NCBI RefSeq assembly: GCF_000203915.1
Contig: NC_008391.1
Span: forward strand, 992,001 to 1,056,000
DNA length: 64,000 nucleotides
Source of the DNA: Burkholderia ambifaria AMMD
GTDB taxonomy: Bacteria > Pseudomonadota > Gammaproteobacteria > Burkholderiales > Burkholderiaceae
Direction: 5' to 3'
Positions 47,618 through 56,140 of the stretch are shown here, one piece after another. The first letter of the stretch is position 1; every line of letters begins with the position of its first letter. The notes below the pieces were generated by a model. It did no database searches. It was given only the letters and a program-made list of their open reading frames with translations, and was not told the origin of the DNA. The translations under genes were made by a program, and so were the position numbers.

Positions 47618-48061
47618 ATGACTTCACCTTTGTTGCACCCGGTCCGCGGCCCGTCTCCGGACGGCTACGTACGGCTGTCCGAAAACGCACTGGCCGCGCT
47701 CGCGCTCGACCATGTCGCCAGCGACCTCGATGCATCGCTGCTCGCGGAACTGCGCGACAGCGCCATCGACGCGCGCCTGGCCGGCTATACCGAATGGCAC
47801 CGCCCGGCCAGTGCCGGCGTCGCATACCTGACGGTCGGCTGGGACTGGTATCTCGAACGTGCAACCGGCACGTTCGTGATCGCGGGCGGCGACGTCCGCA
47901 GCAACATCATGGCCGTGGACGCCAACGGCGCCGACCTCGGCATGTTCCGCACCGCCGCCGCGCTCGCCGCACGGCTGGCAGGCATTGACTGGCCCGCCGC
48001 CGTCGCATCGGCGCTGCTCGGCCGCAATGACACCTATCATGCCGGTCCCACGCTCCAGTGA
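47618..48061 (+). CDS. RsaM-type quorum-sensing modulator (DUF4902 family)
   Basis: 147 residues between cepR and cepI, the position where B. cepacia complex strains carry an RsaM-like gene. Tell-tale segments are GYVRLSENALAALALDH, YTEWHRP, VGWDWYLERATGTFVIAGGDVRSNIM and DLGMFRTAAALAARL. RsaM-type proteins lower or balance AHL production by an unresolved mechanism. No DNA-binding motif is seen. It is transcribed in the direction of cepI. Confidence 0.85.
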   Translation: MTSPLLHPVRGPSPDGYVRLSENALAALALDHVASDLDASLLAELRDSAIDARLAGYTEWHRPASAGVAYLTVGWDWYLERATGTFVIAGGDVRSNIMAVDANGADLGMFRTAAALAARLAGIDWPAAVASALLGRNDTYHAGPTLQ

Positions 48062-48190
48062 CAATCTGCCACGCTTTCCTCTGACATTTCCTCAAGACTG
48101 GCGCTCTTTATAAGCAAAAGCCGCCCGTATTTCAATCCCGCCGATCAAGAAACCGTTACCACCGGTCAAATCGCGCCGGCGCACGTCTAC

Positions 48191-48210
48191 CTGTAAGAGT
48201 TACCAGTTAC
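48191..48210 (+). promoter_or_regulatory. cep (lux-type) box upstream of cepI
   Basis: CTGTAAGAGTTACCAGTTAC corresponds to the known CepR site of cepI. The outer dyad CTGTAA...TTACAG is imperfect on the right here, where TTACCG is read. It lies 58 bp before the cepI start. Confidence 0.85.
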
Positions 48211-48267
48211 CGCCTCCTCGGGACGCGCGCTGTAATGCGTGCATACAAAGATCAATCCGAGGACACC

Positions 48268-48876
48268 ATGCGAACCTTCGTTCACGAGGAAGGGCGGTTG
48301 CCGCACGAACTTGCAGCGGATTTAGGGCGCTATCGGCGCCGTGTATTCGTCGAACAGCTCGGTTGGGCGCTTCCGTCGGCGAACGAGAGTTTCGAGCGCG
48401 ATCAGTTCGATCGCGACGATACCGTCTACGTGTTCGCGAGAAACGCCGGCGGCGACGTGTGCGGATGTGCGCGCCTGTTGCCGACCACCCGCCCGTATCT
48501 GCTGAAGTCGCTGTTCGCCGACCTGGTCGCCGAAGACGTCCCGCTGCCGCAATCGGCTGCCGTCTGGGAGCTGTCGCGGTTCGCGGCGACCGGCGACGAA
48601 GGCGGTCCGGGCAATGCCGAGTGGGCCGTCCGCCCGATGCTCGCCGCGGTCGTCGAATGCGCGGCGCAGTTGGGCGCGCGGCAGCTGATCGGCGTGACGT
48701 TCGCGAGCATGGAGCGGCTGTTCCGCCGGATCGGCGTGCACGCGCACCGGGCAGGGCCGCCGAAGCAGGTGGACGGTCGTCTGGTTGTCGCGTGCTGGAT
48801 CGACATCGATCCGCAAACGTTTGCTGCACTTGGAATCGAGCCGGGACGGGCCGCCCGGCAAGCCATCGCCGCCTGA
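48268..48876 (+). CDS. cepI: AHL synthase CepI
   Basis: 202 residues from ATG 48268, the known CepI length. The LuxI-family invariant positions are present: R..F...W in RRRVFVEQLGW, D..D in FERDQFDRDD, R in CARLLPT, E..R in WELSRF. It makes N-octanoyl-homoserine lactone from octanoyl-ACP and SAM. It is controlled by CepR through the box at 48191-48210. The next gene lies 50 bp downstream. Confidence 0.95.
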   Translation: MRTFVHEEGRLPHELAADLGRYRRRVFVEQLGWALPSANESFERDQFDRDDTVYVFARNAGGDVCGCARLLPTTRPYLLKSLFADLVAEDVPLPQSAAVWELSRFAATGDEGGPGNAEWAVRPMLAAVVECAAQLGARQLIGVTFASMERLFRRIGVHAHRAGPPKQVDGRLVVACWIDIDPQTFAALGIEPGRAARQAIAA

Positions 48877-48926
48877 GCCGGAACGCGCGTAGTCCGGCCG
48901 CGGCATCGTAACGAAGGAGAACCACC

Positions 48927-49688
48927 TTGGACCAGTCTCAGGTCTTTCGCGCGATGATGCCCGGCTTGACGGGTGCCGGCGGCGCCCGCATCGCAGTCGC
49001 CTACCCGTCGTTTCCGCGGCCGCTGCCGCTCGTGCGGCTCGATCGCCGCGGCCTCGTGTTCCGGGCGGCCGGCGCTGCGCCACTCGTCTGCGGGCTGCCG
49101 CGCGCGGCAACGCTGCTGGTCGCCGACGAGCCGCTTTGCTCGCTGCGCCTCGTGATTCGCGACATCGCCGCTGTCGGCGACGGTCGGCACGACCTCACGA
49201 TGCAGCCGTCGGGTGCCGCCGGCGACGAACTGCTGTGGCACGCGCTACGCGAGCGCGAACCGTACCGCCAGATCGGGCAGCCGCTCGCGCCCGTCGACGC
49301 GGCGATCGCACCGATCGGCGAGCCGCAGGCTGCGGGCGACACCGCGCAGCGTCCGTCGCGCAGCGCGGCGTTCCGTCTGCGCAGCCACAGCGATGCGCTG
49401 TTCTTCGCCGACTGGCTCGAATATCACTTCGACGAGCTGCGCGCGCTGTCGCAGCGGCACGGGCCGCAACTGCAGCTCAACCAGTTGCAGCGGCAGGTCG
49501 CCGACGACGAAGTAGGCGTGCGCTTCCTCTACGACATCGACGGACACGCGACGCGGCATGCGCTGACCGACTGCGCGCGCGAGGCCTGCGCGTGGATCGA
49601 GATGGAAATGCGCGACAAGTACGCGATGCCGGTTGCGCAGGAGCGGTTTGGCGCATTCGCCGCGCACGCGCGGGCTGGCAACATGTGA
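48927..49688 (+). CDS. Conserved protein downstream of cepI (function unknown)
   Basis: 253 residues from TTG 48927, which has AAGGAGAACCACC immediately upstream; no ATG start fits. The sequence has no membrane segment or signal peptide. It shows a variable middle (residues about 115-130) and a conserved-looking C-terminal part with RLRSHSDALFFADWLEYHFDE and DIDGHATRHALTD. A gene of this kind follows cepI in B. cepacia complex genomes. Close spacing suggests co-transcription with cepI. No function can be read. Confidence 0.75.
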   Translation: MDQSQVFRAMMPGLTGAGGARIAVAYPSFPRPLPLVRLDRRGLVFRAAGAAPLVCGLPRAATLLVADEPLCSLRLVIRDIAAVGDGRHDLTMQPSGAAGDELLWHALREREPYRQIGQPLAPVDAAIAPIGEPQAAGDTAQRPSRSAAFRLRSHSDALFFADWLEYHFDELRALSQRHGPQLQLNQLQRQVADDEVGVRFLYDIDGHATRHALTDCAREACAWIEMEMRDKYAMPVAQERFGAFAAHARAGNM

Positions 49689-49851
49689 GAGTGACGGGGG
49701 CCCGCGGATACGCGTCGATCGGTGGGTTGAACGGCAAATGTGCCGGGCAGGACATGGCGGAATGCCGTATCGCGGGAAGAGCCGCGATACGCAGTGCTCT
49801 GCTCTTGCCGGGAAAACAGTTCGCGCTGCGTTGCACAATTACAACTAGGGC

Positions 49852-49880
49852 TTGCCATCCCTCGGGTTTTCCCTTAAAGT
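49852..49880 (+). promoter_or_regulatory. Predicted promoter of the small RNA
   Basis: TTGCCA (49852-49857), 17-bp spacer, TAAAGT (49875-49880). The start would be near 49887, directly in front of the anti-Shine-Dalgarno stretch. Confidence 0.45.
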
Positions 49881-49886
49881 TGCATC

Positions 49887-49943
49887 TGTCTCCTCCATGT
49901 CTCCAAACATGGATTCAGCCCGCTCCTAGGAGCGGGCTTTTTC
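49887..49943 (+). ncRNA. Probable small RNA with anti-Shine-Dalgarno sequence (betaproteobacterial toxic sRNA type)
   Basis: A transcript of about 57 nt is predicted. It would begin with TCTGTCTCCTCCATGTCTCC, whose CTCC/CCTCC core pairs with GGAGG ribosome-binding sites, then a short hairpin (CATGT/ACATG), then a perfect terminator (49917-49943). This order resembles the Burkholderia family of toxic small RNAs in Rfam (betaproteobacteria toxic small RNA), which are thought to block translation. Recognition is from memory and needs a covariance-model search. Confidence 0.55.
49917..49943 (+). terminator. Strong intrinsic terminator ending the small RNA
   Basis: AGCCCGCTCCT/AGGAGCGGGCT, an 11-bp perfect stem read as a self-complementary block, followed by TTTTTCTT. 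Confidence 0.9.
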
Positions 49944-50052
49944 TTGCCTGCGTGGTTTAGCGGGGACATATCAAAATTCCGTGCTTGCGGCACATTCACC
50001 GTGGGCCCTGCGGCTTATTATCGGCGAACCGTTACGCACCGCCGACGTCGTC

Positions 50053-50435
50053 ATGCACGCCCATCTGCGCATCGCCCGCCCTGTCGCCGATCTCGCCCGA
50101 ACCGAGCGCATGTACCGCGACGCGTTCGAATTGTCGGTACGCGCTTCGCCGATCACGACGGCTTCTCCGGCGCCATGCTCGGACGCGAAGGGCTCGACTA
50201 CCGCTTCGAGTTCACGCACTGCCCGGCGCATCCGGTCGCACCCTCGCCCACGCCCGAAGACCTGATCGTCTTCTATCTGCCCGACCACGGTGCCGGGGAA
50301 GCCGCATGCGCACGCGCAGCCGCGCACGGCTTCATGCGCGTGGCGTCGTTCAATCCGTATTGGGATGCCTGCGGACAGACATTCGAGGACCCCGATGGCT
50401 ACCGGATCGTCCTGCAGAACGCGGAATGGCGTTGA
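50053..50435 (+). pseudogene. VOC-family gene broken by a frameshift
   Basis: The first frame from ATG 50053 gives MHAHLRIARPVADLARTERMYRDAFELSV, a VOC-domain start. The second frame takes over near 50135-50145 and gives RFADHDGFSGAMLGREGLDY through to FEDPDGYRIVLQNAEW, a normal VOC end. Neither frame alone codes for a full domain. A one-base loss (or two-base gain) near the junction restores one reading. It is a recent pseudogene or a base-call error. Confidence 0.75.
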
Positions 50436-50456
50436 CGGGCAGGCACGCCCGAACCG

Positions 50457-50719
50457 TTACGCGCTGAGATCGGCGGCGGGGCGAACAGTCATCGCGTGCG
50501 CGACAAACAACATGGGCCGTCGCAACGGATGCCCTTGCGGCAACGCAGGATGTGCGTCGGATTGTGCTTCGAAGCGTGCGATGGTTGCCCGTGCATCGGC
50601 CGGCAACCGACATCGGCCACGCGCGAGCCATGCGGTCACGGCGGGATCTGCACGCATCGCCCCAGCGCGCCTGCATCGTCCGGGCGCCGGCGACGCAACG
50701 TCAAACGTTCGGTTTCGAT
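50457..50719 (-). pseudogene. Degraded GNAT acetyltransferase remnant
   Basis: On the minus strand, frame one reads IETERLTLRRRRPDDAGAL (a typical GNAT N terminus) from 50719 and ends soon after. The adjacent frame continues RADPAVTAWLARGR...ARATIARFEAQ, as in the next GNAT segment, then is lost. No ATG opens the first frame. The acetyl-CoA-binding motif is missing. Together with the broken VOC gene it explains most of the gap 50436-50982. Confidence 0.5.
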
Positions 50720-50982
50720 CTGCGATGGCGCGGTCAACCGAGATCGGGATGTAGAGGGAGCACGGGATGCGTCAGGCCGCGCCCGCGATTGCGATAGCGC
50801 AGTAACGAGCCCGAACGCAAAGCGAAGGAGTGACGCAATCGCGATCGTCGCGTGAACCGGCAACAAGCGTCGACGGCCGCCAGCACCGACGACGAGAATT
50901 GAATGCAGCGGGACGCATCGCCCCGCCCTGCGCTCGCCCAATGCGCGCGGCGCCCGTTCGGGCACCCGCGCGTCGAACGCGC

Positions 50983-51633
50983 TTACTCGTTCTCTTCGAA
51001 GTAATGCCCGAACTTCGCCTGCTTGGTCCGGATATAACGCTCGTTTTCCTCGCGCATCGGCACCGCGAGCGCCACGCGTTCGCAGACGGGAATGCCGTGC
51101 TTCACGAGCGTGTCGAACTTCTTCGGGTTGTTGCTCATCAGGCGCACCGACGTCACGCCGAGGATCCGCAGGATCGCGGCGGCCGAATCATATTCGCGGG
51201 CGTCGTCGGGCAGGCCGAGGTCGAGATTGGCCTCGACGGTATCGCGCCCCTGCTCCTGCAGCGCATATGCGCGGATCTTGTTGCTCAGGCCGATGCCCCG
51301 CCCTTCGTGGCCGCGCAGATACAGCAGCACGCCGCGGTCTTCCGCCGCGATGTAGCGCAGCGCGAGATCGAGCTGCTCGCCGCAATCGCAGCGGTAGGAG
51401 CCGAACACGTCGCCAGTCAGGCACTCGGAATGCAGCCGCGCCAGCACGGACTGCTCGCCGGTAACGTCACCCATCACGAGCGCGAGATGTTCGGCATCGC
51501 TGCCCGATACGCGGAAAGCGTACGACGTGAACGTACCGTAGCGCGTGGGCAGCGACGCGGTGGCGACGAGCGTCACGCACTCGTCGGCCTGGCCATTGCC
51601 CGGCGTGGGCGATTGGGGACGCGAAGACATCAT
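50983..51633 (-). CDS. ribA: GTP cyclohydrolase II
   Basis: 216 residues. The zinc cysteines are in [18 protein letters not shown], the catalytic region is [21 protein letters not shown], and the substrate part is [11 protein letters not shown]. It makes the first intermediate of riboflavin synthesis from GTP. It is a stand-alone RibA without a RibB domain. The first two codons are both ATG. No FMN-riboswitch pattern is seen upstream, and no other rib genes are nearby. Confidence 0.95.
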   Translation of the reverse strand: MMSSRPQSPTPGNGQADECVTLVATASLPTRYGTFTSYAFRVSGSDAEHLALVMGDVTGEQSVLARLHSECLTGDVFGSYRCDCGEQLDLALRYIAAEDRGVLLYLRGHEGRGIGLSNKIRAYALQEQGRDTVEANLDLGLPDDAREYDSAAAILRILGVTSVRLMSNNPKKFDTLVKHGIPVCERVALAVPMREENERYIRTKQAKFGHYFEENE

Positions 51634-51810
51634 GAATTGAGTCGAAACGATCAGGAATGTAGGAGTTGTGTGGATAGTGCGTGACCGGAGTTTACCGCTA
51701 ATCTGGAAACGTCACGCGACTGCCTCGGTCGGCCCGGCTATACTGGGCCCATCGGGTGCCGCGCATCACGCCCTGCCTTCCCTGCATCGTCCCGCACACG
51801 GAGAAAGCAA

Positions 51811-52272
51811 ATGAGCACGACTGTCGCGCAAATTCTCAAGGCCAAGCCGGATTCCGGCCGCACGATCTACACCGTCACGAAAACCGATTTCGTCTACGAC
51901 GCCATCAAGCTGATGGCCGAAAAGGGAATCGGCGCACTGCTGGTCGTTGAAGGTGACGACATCGCCGGCATCGTTACCGAGCGCGACTACGCGCGCAAGG
52001 TCGTGCTGCAGGACCGTTCGTCGAAAGCCACCCGCGTCGAGGAAATCATGACGGCCAAGGTGCGCTACGTCGAACCGTCGCAATCCACCGACGAGTGCAT
52101 GGCGCTGATGACCGAACACCGGATGCGCCACCTGCCCGTTCTGGACGGCGGCAAGCTGATCGGCCTGATCTCGATCGGCGACCTGGTGAAGAGCGTGATT
52201 GCCGACCAGCAATTCACGATCAGCCAGCTGGAACACTATATCCACGGCACCCCGTCGGTCACGTCCGTCTGA
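51811..52272 (+). CDS. CBS-domain pair protein
   Basis: 153 residues made of two CBS motifs (about 20-75 and 85-140): TVTKTDFVYDAIKLMAEKGIG, VVEGDDIAGIVTERDYARK, then VRYVEPSQSTDECMALMTEH and GKLIGLISIGDLVK. Such pairs bind adenosine nucleotides. No partner domain is present. It is preceded by GGAGAAAGCAA and stands alone. Confidence 0.9.
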   Translation: MSTTVAQILKAKPDSGRTIYTVTKTDFVYDAIKLMAEKGIGALLVVEGDDIAGIVTERDYARKVVLQDRSSKATRVEEIMTAKVRYVEPSQSTDECMALMTEHRMRHLPVLDGGKLIGLISIGDLVKSVIADQQFTISQLEHYIHGTPSVTSV

Positions 52273-52284
52273 TCCACTCCAGCG

Positions 52285-52314
52285 AAAAAGGCCCAAACGC
52301 GCGAGCGTCTGGGC
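52285..52314 (-). terminator. Intrinsic terminator (minus strand)
   Basis: GCCCAGACGC/GCGTTTGGGC stem with a four-base loop (one mismatch pair), followed on the minus strand by CTTTTT. It lies in the convergent gap between the CBS and DUF4148 genes. Confidence 0.6.
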
Positions 52315-52424
52315 GGGAAAGCCGCCGGAGTGCGGCGACGGAGGTTCTGTTCTGCTGACGCGGACGCGCGCTAGCGGCGCGCATCCCGTCGGTCATATGC
52401 TGTGCTCGGGCAGACCCGGGATAT

Positions 52425-52754
52425 TCAGTTGCCGAAGTAGACGGAGTTCACGGGATTCGGGGCTTCACGCGTGACGCGGCGGCCCGACTGACCTGCGCTC
52501 ATCGCCACCGCACCGTAGCCGCTCGTATCGGCTTGGGCGAGCATCGGCTGGCTCGGCTGAATCCGTTGTTCCGCGGCCTGGATGTCCTGCGGATATTGCG
52601 AATCGCTCGCGACCGGCTTGTAGCCGTTCTGTTCGAGTTGCACGAGATCGGCCCGGACCTGCTCACGGGTCAACCCCTGCTCGGACTGTGCGAACGATGC
52701 GATCGGGGCGGCAAGGACGGATGCAGCGATCGCTGCGTAGATGATCGACTTCAT
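52425..52754 (-). CDS. DUF4148 family secreted protein
   Basis: 109 residues from ATG 52754, which has TCGGAGGTCCATC. Signal peptide MKSIIYAAIAASVLAAPIASFA, then the DUF4148 hallmark LTREQVRADLVQLEQNGYKP. The rest is polar and disordered-looking (QPSQPMLAQADTSGYG). Such proteins are abundant in Burkholderia and their role is unknown. The upstream gap to 53267 is over 500 bp and contains the leader of rnk. Confidence 0.88.
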   Translation of the reverse strand: MKSIIYAAIAASVLAAPIASFAQSEQGLTREQVRADLVQLEQNGYKPVASDSQYPQDIQAAEQRIQPSQPMLAQADTSGYGAVAMSAGQSGRRVTREAPNPVNSVYFGN

Positions 52755-53186
52755 GATGGACCTCCGAAATATGTTCTCTTTTGGCGTCGCTCCCGGCAGG
52801 ACTGTCTGAAGCGATGGAAACAAGTGTAGTGCTCGCGATACCAAGGGGAAACCCTTGGTTTGAACATACAGCGTTGCGTTTTTGGAAAAAATCCATCGAT
52901 GTCGCGTCACTGCATCGCCATCACTTAAAGCATTTCCACAACAATGCCTGACGGAAGGCCGACAGCCTAATCGCCGATCCGGAAGGTTGTGTTGTAGAAT
53001 CGTAAGGCTTTATTCATCCGTCGGTACCCTATCCACCATGCACGCGCCCACGCCTCTTTCGGTTTTGCCGTCCGGCCCCGCCGGCGTGTGCATGCGCGCC
53101 GGTCAGCCGGCGCCCACCTGCGTTCGACGCACGGCCCAGGCACCGCTCGCCCCTGCCCGGCGCCTGATCTGACGGCACGGTCTCCT

Positions 53187-53214
53187 CCCGGAGCCAGGTC
53201 AGACAGGCTCCGGG
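53187..53214 (+). other. Perfect 9-bp hairpin in the leader of rnk
   Basis: CCCGGAGCC/GGCTCCGGG with a 10-base loop, 53 bp before the rnk start codon. It has no T run. It could be a leader structure or leftover terminator. Confidence 0.45.
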
Positions 53215-53267
53215 CGATCCTCATAGGCATGCCACGCCTGCCCCCGCCGATCATTTGGAGAACTGCC

Positions 53268-53666
53268 ATGAAACAACGCCTTTACCAGCTGAGCGAAGTC
53301 GACGTCGCTCGCCTCGAGAAACACGCTGAACACAACCCGCGCTTCCAGGCGATGCTCGACACGCTGCTCGAGCGCGCCGACATCGTCCAGCCCGACGCCA
53401 TCAAGGCGAACGTCGTCACAATGAACTCGCAGATCACGCTGCTCGACGAAGCGTCCCAGGAACAGGCCACCTGGACGATTGTTTATCCGGATGCCGCCAA
53501 TCTCGAGCTCGGGCGCCTGAACGTGTTTTCGCCGGTCGGCATGGCGCTGCTGGGTACGCAACGCGGTCAACTGGTGAAGGTGCTGCAGCCGAGCGGCGCC
53601 GAAAAGCTGATGAAGGTTGCAGCGATCGTGTTCCAGCCGGAAGCCAACGGCGAATACACGCGCTGA
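53268..53666 (+). CDS. rnk: Nucleoside diphosphate kinase regulator / GreA-like RNA polymerase-binding protein
   Basis: 132 residues from ATG 53268 (TTGGAGAAC). The N-terminal helix region is short, unlike GreA, and the C-terminal GreA/GreB FKBP-like domain is seen in VTMNSQITLLDEA, WTIVYPDAAN and LNVFSPVGMALLGTQRGQ. This is the Rnk pattern. Rnk binds RNA polymerase and competes with Gre factors. It ends before a strong terminator. Confidence 0.88.
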   Translation: MKQRLYQLSEVDVARLEKHAEHNPRFQAMLDTLLERADIVQPDAIKANVVTMNSQITLLDEASQEQATWTIVYPDAANLELGRLNVFSPVGMALLGTQRGQLVKVLQPSGAEKLMKVAAIVFQPEANGEYTR

Positions 53667-53711
53667 CGCCGCTGCGGGCCGGCAGCGTACCTCGGCCATC
53701 TCAAACAAAAA

Positions 53712-53737
53712 GCGAGGCCCTGAGCCTCGTTTTTTTG
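53712..53737 (+). terminator. Intrinsic terminator of rnk
   Basis: CGAGGC/GCCTCG stem with a short CCTGA-type loop, followed by a run of seven T. Confidence 0.9.
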
Positions 53738-53791
53738 CGTCCGGACGAGACGCACCGTCGTCGCGACCTTTATCGCCGTATTCGACAGGCG

Positions 53792-53818
53792 AAAAAAAGG
53801 CGCCCGAAGGCGCCTTTT
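53792..53818 (-). terminator. Intrinsic terminator of the porin gene 53854-54972
   Basis: On the minus strand AAGGCGCC/GGCGCCTT with a TCGG-type loop, followed by TTTTTTT. It lies 35 bp after the stop. Confidence 0.9.
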
Positions 53819-53853
53819 CGATACTGTGAAGCGGGTTACCCCGCTTGTCACGC

Positions 53854-54972
53854 TTAGAAGCGGTGACGCAGACCAACCGTTGCTGCGGTTTGGTTGATCG
53901 ACGAGCTCGGCAGGTTGTTGCTGAAGCTGTCGCCGTTGTAGATCGATGCGCCAATGCCGTTCTTCGCTGCACGCTGGTACACAGCTTGTGCGTAGACGTC
54001 CGTGCGCTTCGACAGCGAGTAGTCAGCTTGCAGGCCGAACTGGTTCCAGTGCGTGCTGCCGTTGTTGATCTTCGCGTTCGTGTACGTGTAAGCAGCACCC
54101 AGGCCGAGAGCCGGCGTCAGGTTGTACTTTGCGTTGACTTCGTAGTTGTCGGTGCGCAGCGTGCCCAGACCAACTGCGTTGTTGTCGAGACGTGCTTGCG
54201 TCCATGCAGCGCCGACTTGTGCCGGGCCGAATGCGTAACCAGCAGCAGCACCGTACGTGCGGACGCGGCCTTGGCTAGCAACGCCACCGATTGCCGACGA
54301 CGTCGCGCCGTTTGCGTTCGTACCGTCACCCAGGTTCGCTTGCGAGTATGCACCCGCCAGCTTCAGGCCTTGGAACTGGTATGCAACGCCTGCGCTGTAC
54401 GCACGGTTGTTACCGAAGTTCGTGTTGTTCGAGAACGAGTACGTGCCGCCGAATTGCAGGCCAGCGTAGTTCGCGCTCGTGAACTTGATGGTGTTGTTCG
54501 CTGCGACGTCACCGGTCGTGCTCAGACGGTCGAGGTTCAGCGGGTGCGCGAAGTACGTGCCGCCCCACGAGCCCGTTGCCGTCAGCGGCGCCAGGTAGTC
54601 TTGCGTTGCGTCATACTGCTTACCCAGCGTGACCGTGCCGTACTGGCTCGACAGACCGACAAATGCTTGACGGTTGAACATGCCGCCGTTGTTGCCCAGC
54701 TTGCCGTTACCGATGCCGAAGCCGCTTTCCAACGTGAAGATTGCCTTCAGGCCGCCACCCAGGTCTTCCGAGCCACGCAGGCCGAAACGGCTCTGGTCAA
54801 TGCCCGAACCCATCGCCCAACGCGACTTGCCAGCTTGGCCGAGTGCCGGCTGGACGTTGCTCGTGTAGGTGATGCCTGCGTCCAGCACGCCGTACAGCGT
54901 GACGCTGCTTTGCGCGTGAGCGACGGTAGCGAACGATGCTGCAGCTGCTGCAACGATCAGAGTCTTGTTCAT
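53854..54972 (-). CDS. Major outer-membrane porin
   Basis: 372 residues. Signal peptide MNKTLIVAAAAASFATVAHA, mature start QSSVTLYGVLDAGITYTSN, C-terminal aromatic end LRHRF. The gene uses a narrow set of codons (AAC, GGC, GCA/GCT mix) unlike its neighbours, a sign of high expression. It matches the general OpcP-type porins of Burkholderia. An AGGGAGCTCC site precedes the ATG. A long AT-rich upstream region (54973-55582, 610 bp) holds its promoter and, at 55101-55115, the inverted repeat TAGGG-N5-CCCTA. Confidence 0.93.
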   Translation of the reverse strand: MNKTLIVAAAAASFATVAHAQSSVTLYGVLDAGITYTSNVQPALGQAGKSRWAMGSGIDQSRFGLRGSEDLGGGLKAIFTLESGFGIGNGKLGNNGGMFNRQAFVGLSSQYGTVTLGKQYDATQDYLAPLTATGSWGGTYFAHPLNLDRLSTTGDVAANNTIKFTSANYAGLQFGGTYSFSNNTNFGNNRAYSAGVAYQFQGLKLAGAYSQANLGDGTNANGATSSAIGGVASQGRVRTYGAAAGYAFGPAQVGAAWTQARLDNNAVGLGTLRTDNYEVNAKYNLTPALGLGAAYTYTNAKINNGSTHWNQFGLQADYSLSKRTDVYAQAVYQRAAKNGIGASIYNGDSFSNNLPSSSINQTAATVGLRHRF

Positions 54973-55582
54973 TCGTGGAGCTCCCTTCTAAAAAGAGGCA
55001 GGTCTCGCGACCTTGTTCATAAACGGTCTGCAACCGCCCGGGAGCGCCATCGGTCCTGCTGGCGGCGCCCGGATAGTTGCCCGTTTGGGAACCGTGAGTT
55101 TAGGGGTGTACCCTAGGGGCGCGATCTGCAAATAAAGAAATAAGCTTTTCCAGAACTAGAAATAATGAAAGTGGGGACGAGTTATAAGTATTTGTTTTGA
55201 CGTCTTTTTTTGACTTCTTGACGACGGTTTTTTGGCCCCTTCTATCCCACCATTCCTTCGTGTCAGCGTCTTGACGGTTGCATAGAAACAACAAGCGGAA
55301 TCCGCAAATCGCCTGAAATCGGTAACTTTTACGTAAATAAATCTCAAATACCGGGCCGCGCCGCCTAAAAACCAAGCGTCCAAACGGTAAACACCCCTCC
55401 GCGCGGCCATTGCTGGTGCCTGCGCCGTCGGCACCGGGCTGCAACGGGAGGTCCGCCCGCTCCATCGGGCGACCGACGGGCCCTCGTGACATGCAGTAAC
55501 AGCCTTAACGGCCTGCGTAACCCGGCCACGAGACCGGGAGGCTAATGTACGGCAGACCCGATTACATATAAGAGGACCCGCG

Positions 55583-55957
55583 ATGAATCGACGCTCGCTG
55601 TTGCGCGCCATCGGACTGACCGCCGCCGTCGCAGCCACCGGCGGCTGGCTGCGTACCGCCTCGGCCCAGCCCGCACCGCCGGGATACCGGCCGCCCGGAC
55701 CGAACCACGGCCCTGGCAGGCCGCCTTATCCCGATCGTCCGCGCTTCGCGCCGCCGACACCGCGGCACGATCGCCGTCCGCCACCGCCCCGGCCGCACGG
55801 CTATGTCTGGACCGACGGCTACTGGCGCTGGCAGCGCGGCCACTATATATGGGTGTCCGGCCGCTGGGTCGCGCGGCGCCCGGGGCGTCGGTGGGTGCCC
55901 GGCTACTGGCGGCGCCAGGGGCCGGTGTGGATCTACGTCGACGGCACGTGGCGGTAG
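55583..55957 (+). CDS. YXWGXW-repeat-type secreted protein
   Basis: 124 residues. The start MNRRSLLRAIGLTAAVAATGGW has a twin-arginine-like RRSLL signal, so Tat export is possible. A proline-rich stretch follows. The C-terminal half has repeated HGYVWTDGYWRW, GHYIWVSGRW and VPGYWRRQG units typical of YXWGXW proteins. Function is unknown; they are thought to sit at the cell envelope. AGAGGACCC precedes the ATG. Confidence 0.82.
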   Translation: MNRRSLLRAIGLTAAVAATGGWLRTASAQPAPPGYRPPGPNHGPGRPPYPDRPRFAPPTPRHDRRPPPPRPHGYVWTDGYWRWQRGHYIWVSGRWVARRPGRRWVPGYWRRQGPVWIYVDGTWR

Positions 55958-56140
55958 GAGGTTGCCCGCGCCGACCTTTCGGTCGGGGCAGCGCCGTACG
56001 GCGGACGGCCCGGCGGCGGTCGACGATAGAAAGACGGCGCGCCTCCGTGCGAGGCAGCTAATCGGCGCCCGAATCGGCCCCGGACCGCAGCCAATCTCAG
56101 CTGCCCCGCTCACGGCGGATCGCTCGCCTCAAGCCGCGAT

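Noticed and set aside
53038..53172. 44-codon frame in the rnk leader
   Set aside because: Pro/Ala/Arg-rich with no ribosome-binding site; most likely non-coding leader.
55101..55115. Inverted repeat TAGGG-N5-CCCTA upstream of the major porin gene as a firm operator
   Set aside because: It is short, about 130 bp from the start, and no regulator is adjacent; I mention it with the porin but do not call it.
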